Of a stretch of 64,000 nt of DNA, positions 19,901-29,721 are shown one piece after another. Position 1 is the first letter of the stretch, and every line of letters starts with the position of its first letter. The position numbers and the translations under genes were made by a program. Below the pieces are notes generated by a model. The model worked only from the letters and a program-made list of their open reading frames with translations. It was not told where the DNA came from and did no database searches. The DNA lies in assembly GCA_948144175.1 (NCBI GenBank), contig CANXME010002517.1:1922001-1986000 (forward strand). The letters are read 5' to 3'. The stretch comes from Closterium sp. NIES-65 (Eukaryota > Streptophyta > Zygnematophyceae > Desmidiales > Closteriaceae).

Positions 19901-22246
19901 GCCCTGCCTGTCTGCCCACCGCATGTACATGCACAGCAGCATGTCCGCCCAGTCCGGTGATACATCGAACTGATACATGGGAAAATCAATCGCACGAGTA
20001 CATCGAACTGTGTTTCTTAAAGCCCCGCCTGTCCGCCCACCACGTGTACATACGCAGGAGTATGTCCGCCCAGTCCTGAGGTATTTAGGATTCGCACACA
20101 AAAAAGCTCAGGCACGTGAGCACACAAACGTGCAACTCGCTTCTTAAAGCGCCGCCTGTCAACCCACCGCATGCAACTCTGCAACCCACACCTCACCGCA
20201 CCGCACCGCACCACACCATACCGCCCTGCACCCCATCTCACCTGTGCGTCCATCCCCCCAGCACCCGCAGCAATGGTGAGCCGTGCACCCTTGCGGACGA
20301 ACCGTCCTGCCAGCAGCTGAGCCACAGCATAGATCTTGATGTGCCCCTCATCCCGCCCACCACATCCCACCGCACTCCATTCCATCACACCCAATCTTAC
20401 CTGGGCATCAGTCCCGCCTGCACCCGCAGCAATTGTAAGCCGAGCGCCCTTGCGGTCGAACTGCCCTGAGAGCAGCTGAGCCACAGCGTATCGCTCCATG
20501 TGCCCCCGCACCCACTGCAGCCCCTCCCTTGCCTCCTCCACCAGTGACGCGTCTGGTGTCTGCTCCGTTTCTAGCAGCTCCACTATAAGACACACCTCCT
20601 CCACCTGTTGGTGGTGTAGGGAAGGAGGGCGTGTGGATTCAAAAATCGGGAGTGCAATGAGATGAAGTGCGGTACAACAAGTGCAAGGATGTATGCCACC
20701 AGGCATGGAATTCGGAAATTGGTACAAATCAGATGTGGGTGGAGAATGAGAAAAGACAAGGCATCCCATATCAGTTCACCATGAGAGAACTTCAGATGGA
20801 AAGCTGGACAAGCAAGCTCAGAGCGTACACACTAGCCTTACGCCCCGCAATCCCCATACCCCCCTTTGCCACATGAACCGCCCTACCTTATCCAAAAACT
20901 CAACTTCTCTCACGCCGTCCTTGAGCTCTGTGAGCTGCGTCATCAGCCGCTAAAGGATGGCGTCACATCCCTGCCCTGCCTTCTTCCCCATGCCCTACCT
21001 TATCTGCAAACTCCTCGACTTCTCTCACGCCATCCTTGAGCTCTGTGAGCTGCGTCATCAGCTGTTGCGCCTGAGCTGGATCCTCCCACAGGTCCTCCCT
21101 TGCCACGTCACGCTCCAGGTCAGCAATGGCTGCGCGCTGACGTGGCACGTCGGCAGTGGCTCTGATGGCTGCTAGTTGCTCTTTAACTGTTTCTGCTTCT
21201 CGTCGAATCTCGTAAAACTCTGCAACGATCAGGGCGAGGGGGGGGGGTAGGGGGTGGGGGGGGGGGGGGGGGGGGGAGATGGAGGAGGAAACGGAGAGGT
21301 GAGAGAAGGGACTCTTGAATCGAGGTGACTTTTGAGTCGACTCAAAAGTCACATCTTTAACCGCCTCTGCTTCTCGACGACTCTCGTAAAACTCTGAGAC
21401 GATCAACACGAGGAGGAGGAGGAGAACTGGGGGGTCACTCTTGAGAGTTATCATAAGCAAAGAATCTCGTACAAATCTGTAACGATCCAAACAACGAGGA
21501 ATGGGTGGTGAGATAGGAGAGAAGGGAGAGAGGGGAGGGGGGAGAGAGAATGGGGAAAGGAGTGGGGAAAGAGGGGGGAAATTGGGGAGGTGAGGGGGGG
21601 GGTGAGAGGCGGTGAGAGGGATTGAGAGAGGGTGAGGGGTTGGAATGTGGAGTGTGAGGGGAAAGATGGGAGGGCGGGGAGATGGGGATGGGGAGGAGAG
21701 GAGGGAATGTGGGTGACTGTGAGGAAACGACAAAAGGAGGTGCGGATGCGTCAGATTCACTCTTAACCGTCATTTTCACTTTCAATCCAGTTCAAAAGCG
21801 ATATCCGCGATACTAGCAGCCCACATACGGTGCATTAGCTCTTCGCCCGGTTGAGCCGCCGCGGTGACCGGTCCAAGTCCAGCCGCTCGTTTCACGCCGT
21901 CGTCCAATCGCCGGCTGCCACGTCCGCTGCTGCTACTGGCGCCGCTGTTGCTGCTGCTCCATCTAATTCCGCAACCTTTCAACGAACTGGAGAGTTCTAA
22001 TCTACTTGGACGATTAGGTATGTGGTCCTTATGTAGCCTGTCATTGGCGGATAGAGCGACGCGGTACGACGAGGCATCTGAAGAGGACCGTGCAAGTCCA
22101 CTGACACGAGCTTCGCCACGCTGGCACGCGCTGACGTGGACTATGCCACGATGGCACACGTTCTCTGAGCCGCTCCGCGGACAGAATGAGCGGCTGCTGA
22201 GTTTGAGCGGTCCGGCGAGTCGCGTCGCGCGTAAGACTGTCGCCAT
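16992..22246 (-). CDS. prfB: Plastid peptide chain release factor 2 (PrfB / HCF109 type)
   Basis: Six exons: 22246-21829, 21219-20999, 20604-20401, 19702-19487, 18444-18258 and 17317-16992. They join in consistent phases to 523 codons plus TGA. RF2 recognises UGA and UAA and triggers peptide release. The HCF109 orthologue does this in chloroplasts. The first ~60 residues are Ser/Arg-rich and look like a plastid transit peptide. The stop-codon reading SPF is at 344-346 and the catalytic GGQ at 390-392, inside [25 protein letters not shown] and [20 protein letters not shown] are diagnostic. The C-terminus ends in an unusual Gln-rich tail. Almost every intron contains tandem copies of exon heads or tails. 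I chose copies that preserve phase and full length. Confidence 0.94.
17404..18192 (-). repeat. Six copies of the tail of RF2 exon 5
   Basis: Minus-strand copies near 18192-18126, 18067-18006, 17880-17806, 17715-17648, 17580-17520 and 17460-17404 encode variants of [19 protein letters not shown] with a donor. All lie downstream (3') of the intact exon 18444-18258. Confidence 0.92.
18500..18925 (-). repeat. Three copies of the head of RF2 exon 5
   Basis: Copies near 18925-18820, 18760-18660 and 18600-18520 encode variants of [20 protein letters not shown] and IPEDDL. All lie upstream (5') of the intact exon. They stop before the GGQ segment. Confidence 0.92.
19002..19330. repeat. 69-bp tandem repeat joined by perfect palindromes
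   Basis: Nearly five identical units in RF2 intron 4. Each junction carries GTTTTGAGACGTCTCAAAAC, at 19051-19070, 19120-19139, 19189-19208 and 19258-19277. Confidence 0.97.
19338..19460 (-). repeat. Copy of the tail of RF2 exon 4
   Basis: A diverged copy of the segment encoding [14 protein letters not shown] through the SPF region and the donor lies downstream of the intact exon 19702-19487. The copy contains an in-frame stop. Confidence 0.85.
19760..20175 (-). repeat. Four copies of the head of RF2 exon 4
   Basis: Copies near 20170-20142, 20078-20010, 19955-19885 and 19835-19765 encode variants of [20 protein letters not shown] and KRV. All are upstream of the intact exon starting at 19702. 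Confidence 0.92.
20225..20335 (-). repeat. Copy of the tail of RF2 exon 3
   Basis: It encodes [19 protein letters not shown], then [10 protein letters not shown] and a donor, downstream of the intact exon 20604-20401. Confidence 0.88.
20885..20950 (-). repeat. Decayed copy of the tail of RF2 exon 2
   Basis: It matches the end of the exon encoding [21 protein letters not shown], including the donor region, downstream of the intact exon 21219-20999. Confidence 0.82.
21239..21278. repeat. Poly(G) tract in RF2 intron 1
   Basis: Two long G runs separated by TAG and T. On the gene strand they form a C-rich tract that may serve as the polypyrimidine tract of the exon 2 acceptor. Confidence 0.9.
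21325..21495 (-). repeat. Copies of the head of RF2 exon 2, one ending in a 28-bp palindrome
   Basis: A copy encoding [15 protein letters not shown], at about 21400-21353 on the minus strand, is cut off exactly at a perfect 28-bp palindrome (21325-21352, core TTTTGAGTCGACTCAAAA). A weaker copy lies near 21490-21440. Confidence 0.88.
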
Positions 22247-22737
22247 GCTGGCGTACAGGCGAAACTAAACTCCACCGTTCATCGCATGATCAGTACGACT
22301 TGACAGCAGTCAAATCGAAATGCGACAGGAACTATGCTTTCAGCCTTGGAATTGCCAAATGAGCCGAGTACAAATTCGTAAGGAGCAGTTCCATACCATC
22401 AATCTCAAGGGGTTTGGCGATGCATTATAAAGGATATAAGAGGTTACACAGAAACATCCTTTATAGCACGAAAATGCACTTCGTTTCAGAGAAAGCTGGA
22501 CGCTAATAACCTCTAGTATCTCACAAGCTCTACCAAGTTACAATGTGAGCTGGTAAATGGTTGAATTGCACACCCATTCCACTACAGAAAAGATCTGTGT
22601 CCTGCCGGTTTTGTGGCTTGATACAAACTGCATACTATATGCTTGTGGTACTGGTAAAAACACATTCGTTTTCAAGCAAAACCTGCTGATATATTTGTGC
22701 AGCATTACACAGTGGAAATGCAGCACTGACAACTTCA
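22247..22737. other. Intergenic region between RF2 and PsuG
   Basis: About 490 bp that must hold the RF2 promoter and 5' UTR and the PsuG 3' UTR. No gene seen. A small inverted repeat around ATAAAGGAT / ATCCTTTAT occurs near 22430-22465. Confidence 0.5.
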
Positions 22738-25180
22738 CTACAATCTAGGCACGGGTGACATTCTCCTTTGTGCAAGAGCACAGGCTATTTGGGCACCCAC
22801 ACGGGCGTTGTTCTTCACTAGTGCTATGTCTGGAGGGAGACAAGGGTGGTAATAAGGGGGGTGGAGAGAGGGCAAGAGAAGGGAATAAAAGAAGATGATG
22901 AAGAGGACAGGGGATTCAGAAAAGAGGGGGTTGAGCTTTCTAAATCAGAAACTAAATGCAAGGGGACGCGAGGAGAAAAGACGTGGTGCATGTGAGGATG
23001 AGAAAAGGGATAGAGGATCAAATAAGTAAAAAGACAATCCATGGAATGAGAATCACAGGATTGATATGGCGTACTTGCAGTGAGTGACGCCCCTCCTGTC
23101 AGCTCCTTGATCCGCTTGAGCACAAATGGTGTCACCTGTGCCCCCTTCACGCCCTGTGCGCTGTGAAAGGCAGCAGTTCAGGCGAAGATGCGGGGAGAGT
23201 AGGCATGGAAGAGAAGGAGGGGAACCGGGGGAGAAGAAACAGGAACAGAGTGATCGTGTTGATTCTTTGAAAAGCAAACGACCAGGTTCACAATCGTCAC
23301 ACATGGAAGCCAAGCTTGAAAACCGTGAGAAGAGAATGTGCAATCTACAACAGAAATTGGGGGAAGAGAAACAGGAACGGAATGATAGATTTGAGTGTTT
23401 GAGAAGCAAACGGCTTGGTTCACGATGCCTCACACATGGAAGCCAAGCACGAAAACCGTGAAAAGAGAAGAGCAGAGGAGAATGTGCAATTTCAGGGACA
23501 ACTGAAATTCACGGTACACTAAACACCATGCATACCTGCTGCTGCCTCTGCTTCTGCTGCCAGCACGTGAGACATAGCTTCATCAACACCCCCTCCCAGC
23601 AAAGCACTCACTCTGCTTCGCCAAGGGCCTGCTGCGTTGCTCGCTCCACCTCCTCTGCCTCTGCTGTATCTGACAGCACGTCAGACTTAGCTTCATCCGA
23701 ATCAGTAAAACACTCACTCTGCTTCGGCAAGGGCCTGCTGTGTAGCTCGCTCTACCTCCTCTGCCTCTGCTGCCTGCCCCTGGGGCACCGGCACTGCAAT
23801 CACCATGCCACTGTTAAGCTTCATGCGGTGGTTGGTGTCTGTAGAGGGAGAGGGAGAGGGAGAGGGAGAGGGAGTGGGGAGCAACTGCGAGAGAATGTAA
23901 GCCTAGGTTCCTGGCAGCTTCTTCTGCCTCTGCTGCCTGGCCCTGGGGAGCCGGCACTGCAATCACCATGCCCCTGGTGACGTGCAGGCGGTGGTTGGCG
24001 TCTGAAGGGAGTGCGAAGGAGTGTGAGGGGGTGCAAAGGAGTGGTCTTTAGAGGCTTCGGCACTGCAATCGCCATGCAACTCGTGAGCTGCAAGCAGTGA
24101 TTGGCGTCTGAAAGGAGTGCAGAGGAGTGTGAGTGTAAGTGGAGTGGGTTGAAATGCAGTGGGAGCGCATGGCGGAAATGGGAAAGGGCAGAGGGCACAT
24201 AATAGTCACAATTGGGAAGCTGGAAAGGGAAAAAAAATGGGGTGAATCAGGTGGCAAGCTCTTTTGGACTTGGAGATATGGACAAGTGAAATGGGAGTGC
24301 ATCGAGACTCAAGAAGAGAAGTGAAGCGGAACAGGAATATAAGTTTTCCTGAGGAGTTGCTTCGAACATTAAAAAAAAGGGGAAGAGAGGGCGAGAAGAG
24401 ATGGTGCAAGGGCGCACCAATGAGAGCTGCACAGCTGGCAGGGTCGCTGAGAGTGGCGGGTGCCTGCAGGGTGGGAGAGGGAAGGAGAAGGGTTGAGTGA
24501 GGGGGAGATGGGGTGAGTGAGAGGGAGATGGGGTGAGTGGGAGGGAGATGGGGTGAGTGGGAGGGAGATGGGTTGAGTGAGAGGGAGATGGGGTGAGTGG
24601 GAGGGAGATGGGGTGGTGAGAGAGGGGAGCGTCGAGGCTGGTTTGAAAAAAAAACGCTACTTCATTTCATATTATGCTAGTCCCACCCACACGTGTTGAT
24701 AGGGAAAGAGGCACTGACAGGGCAGCCAGATGTTGCTGTGAAGAACGCTGGGAACTCCTTGGCACCGTACACCACCACTGTCACCCCTTGTGTCTCCTGT
24801 GCAGGGACGAGAGGTAGGAAAAAAGTAAAGGAGAAAGCTGAAAGCCTGAGAATAAGACACCAGAAGAATGGGAATTGGAACTTAATGGCACCTTGCACCA
24901 CCACTGTCAGCACCTTACAGCACCACTGTCAGCACCTTTCACCACCACTATCAGCACCTTACACCACCACAGTCACTGTAGTGGGTCATGGGGAAGGAGA
25001 GGGGAGGACGGGAGAGGAGAGAATGGAAAGCCAGAGAATGGAAAGCCAGAGAATGGAAAGCCAGAGAATACGCTATGATAGATGGAAAGCAGGTACACCA
25101 AGGAATGCACTATGCCTTCATCCCCGCACGCACACGCACGCACGCACACGCACACACGCACGCACGCACGCACGCTCACA

Positions 25181-25264
<84 letters not shown>

Positions 25265-28200
25265 ACGGCCACAGAGAGTCCAAGCGTCAGCAGGTGTTTT
25301 AGAGTGCAAGCGATGACTTCACTTCCTCACAACCCCACTCACGAGGTATTCAAGAGTGCGGGGAATATCGAGCACTGACTTGACTCCCGCACACACCACA
25401 GCCACACGCGTGCGACCCAACTCCGTGAGATCAGATGAGATGTCCATCGCTGGCGGGGGCATGGGGGGATGGGGAGGGGGAAGGGGATGGGGAAGGGGAC
25501 GGGCAAGAGAAACGGGGAAAGGAAAGGGAAAAAGGGGATGGGGAAACGAAAGGGGAAAGGGAAGGTGGACGAGGAAGCGAGCGGACGGACGCGGAAGGTG
25601 GAGTGTGGAAGAGGAGTGAAAAGGAGTGAAGAGGAGTGAAGAACGGTGAAGAGGAGTGGGGCAGACGGGCTTCCAGGTTGACTTTTGAGTCGAGTCATAA
25701 GCGCGGGCGGGGAGATGGAATGCTGGTCTGTTGACATCCCGAGAGTGACGTCGTTTGGTCTGTAGACATCCCAAGAGTGACGTCGTTTGGCCTGTAGACA
25801 TCCCGAGAGTGACGTCGTTTGGTCTGCGGACATCCCGAGAGTGACGTCGTTTGGTCTGTAGACATCCCACAGAATGCTGGTAAGGTTTGTCTCCGTGGAT
25901 GAACGACCTCAGTCTCGGGATATCTACTGCCCTTGCCCACAGTTATCTCCCACTCCCCCATCACTGCTCTCCCCCTCTCCCCTTACTCCCCTTCCCTCTC
26001 CCCTTACTCCCCTTCCCCTCCCCCCTTACTCCCCTCCCCCTCTACCCTTGCTTCTTTTCCTCTCTTTCTTAGCTTCTCCCCGTTCCTCTCTGCTTACTGC
26101 TCTCTCCCCCTCGGTGCACGCCTCCTATGCCTCCTGTCACAAACACAGGGATGCCCACCTGCAGTGTGGACACGGAAAAAGCAGAGACATGGAAGGGGGT
26201 TGAAGGAAAGAGGGGCAGTGAGCACAAAATTACGCACTCTCTGCTTACTGATCTCTCCCCCTCGGTGCACACCTCCTATGCCTCCTGTCACAAACACCGG
26301 TATTCCCACCTGTGGTGAGGACACGGAAAGAGGGAAAGGAAGGAAGCGAAGAAGTGAGCACAAACAAGCGCTCTCCCCTGACTGTCCTCCCCCCTTTGTC
26401 TGTGCTCTCCCCCCCCTTCGATGCACGCCGCCAATGCCCCCTGTAGCAAACACGGAGATGCCCACCTGTGGACATGGTAACGGGGGAGACACGGAAATGA
26501 GCGGGTATGGGAAAGATGCAGGTACGGAAAGGAGGCAGGTAAGAAAAAGAGGCAGGTACGGAAAGGAGGCAGGCAGGCATGGAAAAGAGGCGACACAGTG
26601 GCAGAAAAAGTGGTTTGAAAAGATGTGCAGCATGCATCACACTGCCTGCGGTGGCTCCTCTTAGCACACAAGCACACACTGTTGCGTGCAAAGCACACGC
26701 TGCCTGTGGTGCGAAAAGCACACAAACACCCACTGCACGCACTGTTGCACACAAAGCACATGCTGCCTGTGGTAAACACGCTGCCTGTGGTAAACACGCT
26801 GCCTGTGGTAAACACGCTGCCTGTGGTAAACACGCTGCCTGTGGTAAACACGCTGCCTGTGGTAAACACGCTGCCTGTGGTCAACACGCTGCACGGTATG
26901 ATGCATCGAAGATGTGCAGTATGCATCACACTGCCTGCGGTGGCTCCTGTTTCCACCCAAGCACACACTGTTGCGTGCAAGGCACACGCTGCCTGTGGTG
27001 CGCAAAGCACACAAACACCAAGGTAAACACACTGCACGGTATGATGCATCAACACCCCACCTTGTGAGCAAGCAGCATGGTGGCCGATACAGTGGTGGCC
27101 GATACAGTGGTGGCTCCTGTTTGCACGCACGAACACACACATTGTTGTGCACAGGACACACACACACACACCAAGGCACACACGCTGTGTGATATGATGC
27201 ATCAACACCCCACCTTGTGAGCGAGCAGCATGGTGGCCGATACAGTGGTGGCTCCTGTCAGGCCTTGAGACACCTGTGGGGCAGAAAGAAGAAGAGAAGG
27301 GAAAGGAATTTTCCTAATGGTTTTGAGAGACATGTCTTAAAAAGAAGTAATGGAGGTGGCCGACACACAGAGGTGGATACTGAGACGGCGGAGTATCCAG
27401 TGGGTGGCTCAGTCCGCCGCCTCAGTATCCACCTCTGTGTGTCGGCCGCTTAAGACACGCCCCATCACGCCACCACGCCCCACCACGCCCTACCACGCCA
27501 CCATGCATCACCACGCATCACCACGCCTCACCACGCATCACCACGCCTCACCACGAGAGCCACGTCTCGTCTGGCAGTCTTCACAGCAGCATGGCCGTCC
27601 CGTGCCAGGTGCTGCAGCTGAGAAGCGGTCAGCCCTGCAAGGGACAAGGCGAGAGAAAATGATTAGGGGGAAATAGGAGGGTGACCAACCACACTCCTCC
27701 CTTGCACAAGTAAACTCAAGTGAAATGCACGCTCACTCGCTCACCTATGCATGGCCGGCGTGTATGAAGAAGTGTTTTGAGACGTCTCAAAACACTTCTT
27801 CATGCACGTGGAAATGCAGGCTCACTCGCTCACCTATGCACGGCCGGCCGTCAATGATGGCAATGGTGGCCGGCACTGCCCCCTCCCTCCGAATAATACC
27901 CTCCACGCCCTCTGCTGCATGCAGGTTCTGTGGGTATGGCATGCCTAGGGTGGTGGGGGGAGAGAATGGGGAGGGTGGAAAGGCAAGGTGTGAGGGGGAG
28001 GCGAGGGCAGCCCGCAGTGATGGCAAAGATGGCCGGCACCGCCCTCTCCCTCCGTATAAACCCCTCCTCGCCCTCTGCTGCCTGCAGTTTCTGTGGGTAT
28101 GGCATGCCTTGGTGGGGCGAGAGGCAGGGAAAAGGGGGAACTGGGAAGGAATGAGGCAGGATAGGTGGATGGCACATCCCCCCCCTGGCGAATAATCCCC

Positions 28201-28892
28201 TCCACGTTCTCTGCTGCCTGCAGATTCTGTGGGTGTGGCATGCCTGGGTTGGTGAGAGAGGGAACGGGGGAGGAAAGAGAAGGATGGGCAGGAGGATAAA
28301 TATGCACCACTCCGCAAAACCTTCTGCTGCCAGCATGCCCTGTGGCGACAGGGGAAAGATGGACGGGAGAGGTATAGGAGCTAGAAGGATGGGGACATGG
28401 AAAGATAGCAGGCCAGAAAGCGATTTTTTTTTTAATTATTATTTTTTAATCTCAAATTTTATATTCTCTTCTTGATGCGAGGCTGCTGCCACTCCCCCGC
28501 ACCTTATGTGTACAAGTTTGCAAGAGCCTTCAGTACCGAAACTAGTCTACGCAGGTCTTGTGAGGAGAAGGAGAATTCTTAGAACCACCCCGCAAAACAA
28601 ACGACTAGACACGACGGTGAGGTCCTACCAGTTCCAGGGGGTAATTCGCCGTGCCACACTGCCAGGTTCCGCGGGCCGCGCAGCACAGCGGATGGCACTG
28701 GCCTGATGAGACTGCAGCGCAGTGCTGCACCACACTGAACCGCAGCATACCATGACAGATTATGGTCGATTCCAGCGCCACCACAGGCCGTCCTCCGAGC
28801 AACGCCCGTTTTACTTCGGCCGACAGCGTGATCCCCGCCGCCTCTGCCGCCGCCACTCGCGCTGCCGCCTCGTCTGATACTGTCGCTGACAT
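22738..28892 (-). CDS. psuG: Pseudouridine-5'-phosphate glycosidase (PsuG / IndA family)
   Basis: PsuG splits pseudouridine 5'-phosphate into uracil and ribose 5-phosphate. Eleven exons: 28892-28751, 27944-27834, 27634-27552, 27273-27214, 26158-26098, 25449-25343, 24796-24719, 24463-24418, 23838-23718, 23160-23075 and 22823-22738. Together they give 981 nt (326 residues), close to the bacterial enzyme. Diagnostic segments are VVALESTII (Glu41), [57 protein letters not shown] (Lys176) and [13 protein letters not shown] (Asn303/304). These match the catalytic Glu, Lys and Asn of the family. The frame is open upstream to an ATG at 29111, which would add 73 residues, possibly a targeting peptide. 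The kinase partner PsuK is not in the window. Introns are crowded with exon copies. Confidence 0.93.
23530..24110 (-). repeat. Copies of PsuG exon 9
   Basis: Two head copies (encoding [20 protein letters not shown]) start near 24105 and 24001. The complete exon is 23838-23718. Tail copies ([16 protein letters not shown] plus donor) lie at about 23670-23610 and a remnant near 23560. Confidence 0.9.
24490..24620. repeat. 22-bp minisatellite (GGGAGATGGGGTGAGTGG)n
   Basis: About six G-rich units in the PsuG intron between exons 7 and 8. On the gene strand they are C/T/A-rich. Confidence 0.9.
25126..25262. repeat. (CACG)n/(CA)n microsatellite
   Basis: CACG-rich repeats pass into about 32 uninterrupted CA dinucleotides (25199-25262) within a PsuG intron. 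Confidence 0.98.
25728..25870. repeat. 32-bp tandem repeat containing GAGTGACGTCGTTTGG
   Basis: Four and a half near-identical units in a PsuG intron. No coding relation was found. Confidence 0.93.
26100..26485 (-). repeat. Three copies of PsuG exon 5
   Basis: Copies near 26484-26425, 26318-26255 and 26158-26098 encode variants of [19 protein letters not shown]. The last two both end with a usable GTAAGC donor, so either could be spliced. The one nearest exon 6 was chosen. Confidence 0.9.
26622..27125 (-). repeat. Duplicated ~110-bp block, 18-bp array and PsuG exon 4 fragments
   Basis: A block at 26622-26731 recurs at 26911-27022. Between them, seven units of CTGCCTGTGGTAAACACG (26763-26888) expand a piece of the block. 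The blocks carry GGTGGCTCCT, a fragment of exon 4. A longer partial exon 4 copy lies at 27062-27120. Confidence 0.88.
27358..27447. repeat. 35-bp inverted repeat with 20-nt loop (strong hairpin)
   Basis: Arms 27358-27392 and 27413-27447 are complementary at 34 of 35 positions (outer ends GGCCGACACACAGAGGTGGA). Outside, GTCTTAA / TTAAGAC extends the pairing after a small bulge. It lies in a PsuG intron. Confidence 0.95.
27720..28250 (-). repeat. Copies of PsuG exon 2 and a 40-bp palindrome
   Basis: Two head copies ([18 protein letters not shown] and [18 protein letters not shown]) start near 28244 and 28107, upstream of the complete exon 27944-27834. A tail copy (CCGGCCATGCATAG plus GTGAGCGAG) lies at about 27760-27725. 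The 40-bp perfect palindrome 27764-27803 sits between the real tail and its copy. Confidence 0.9.
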
Positions 28893-29198
28893 TCCTGATG
28901 CGGGGGCGCTAATCGACAATAGAGCTTGGTAGAATAGTGTCCCGGCAACCAAATTTGAGTGATGGGTGGATGGGCCAAGAATGCACACTCCGATATGAGG
29001 GCCGTGCTGGTGCCAGGCGTCTTGATTTCCTGGTTCTAAACAGGGCACAAAGACGGGTGTAGTGGTTTGCGTCTCTGACGAATGCAGCTGAGCATTTGGG
29101 GAGTGAAGCATGTCTATTATCGCGTACGCGGAAGAGGCAGATTTCGTTCGACTCGCGTGTTCGTCTAAAATAGCATCAAGAGAAAAAGTGCAACTAAT

Positions 29199-29540
29199 TG
29201 TAAGGAAATTCCCTTTTCCTTACCTCGCGTCCCTGCTCAACGCGTACATCACTGTAGCACCTCAGTCAGCACCGTTACCACTCGCGACCATCGCATCATT
29301 CATCATCCCGCCCTTTTCGCACATCGCATCCCGACCTCACGGCTCGGCTGGTAACCCGCGCTCCGGGCCTACGCTTCGACATTTTCCCAACCTCAGTCCC
29401 AGGCTCGTCGCGCGACAACCACAGTCCATTACCGTTACCACTATTGTTTCGCTATATAATCCTTCGCTCATGCCTTCGCTCATTGTACTCTTGCTTCGAT
29501 AGTGCAATTCTCGTTCGTTCCCTCAATTGCACTCGTAACA
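29199..29540 (+). repeat. Chromovirus 5' LTR
   Basis: It starts TGTAAGGAAATTCCC and ends CTCGTAACA. A TATA-like CTATATAAT at 29452-29460 probably drives transcription. Confidence 0.97.
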
Positions 29541-29721
29541 CTTGGTATTCAGAGCCTACAATCTCATCTCGGACCGCATCCACACCTTCACTTCCCACTA
29601 TCTCAATTTTTGGGGGGGGTAGACGTCTCTCAGCGATACAGCACCGCCGCTCGTAGTGCTCTCTCGGAAGCCCGCACGGCCACGACTGAGGCTCTCGCTG
29701 AGCTTGCCCGACACCCCTGCC

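Noticed and set aside
24693..25316. 207-codon open frame ending in His/Thr repeats
   Set aside because: It is antisense to PsuG exon 7 and then translates the CACG/CA microsatellite.
29110..29502. 130-codon plus-strand frame at the chromovirus 5' end, similar to one at 44098-44499
   Set aside because: It spans host DNA and LTR. The similarity is just the repeated LTR sequence.
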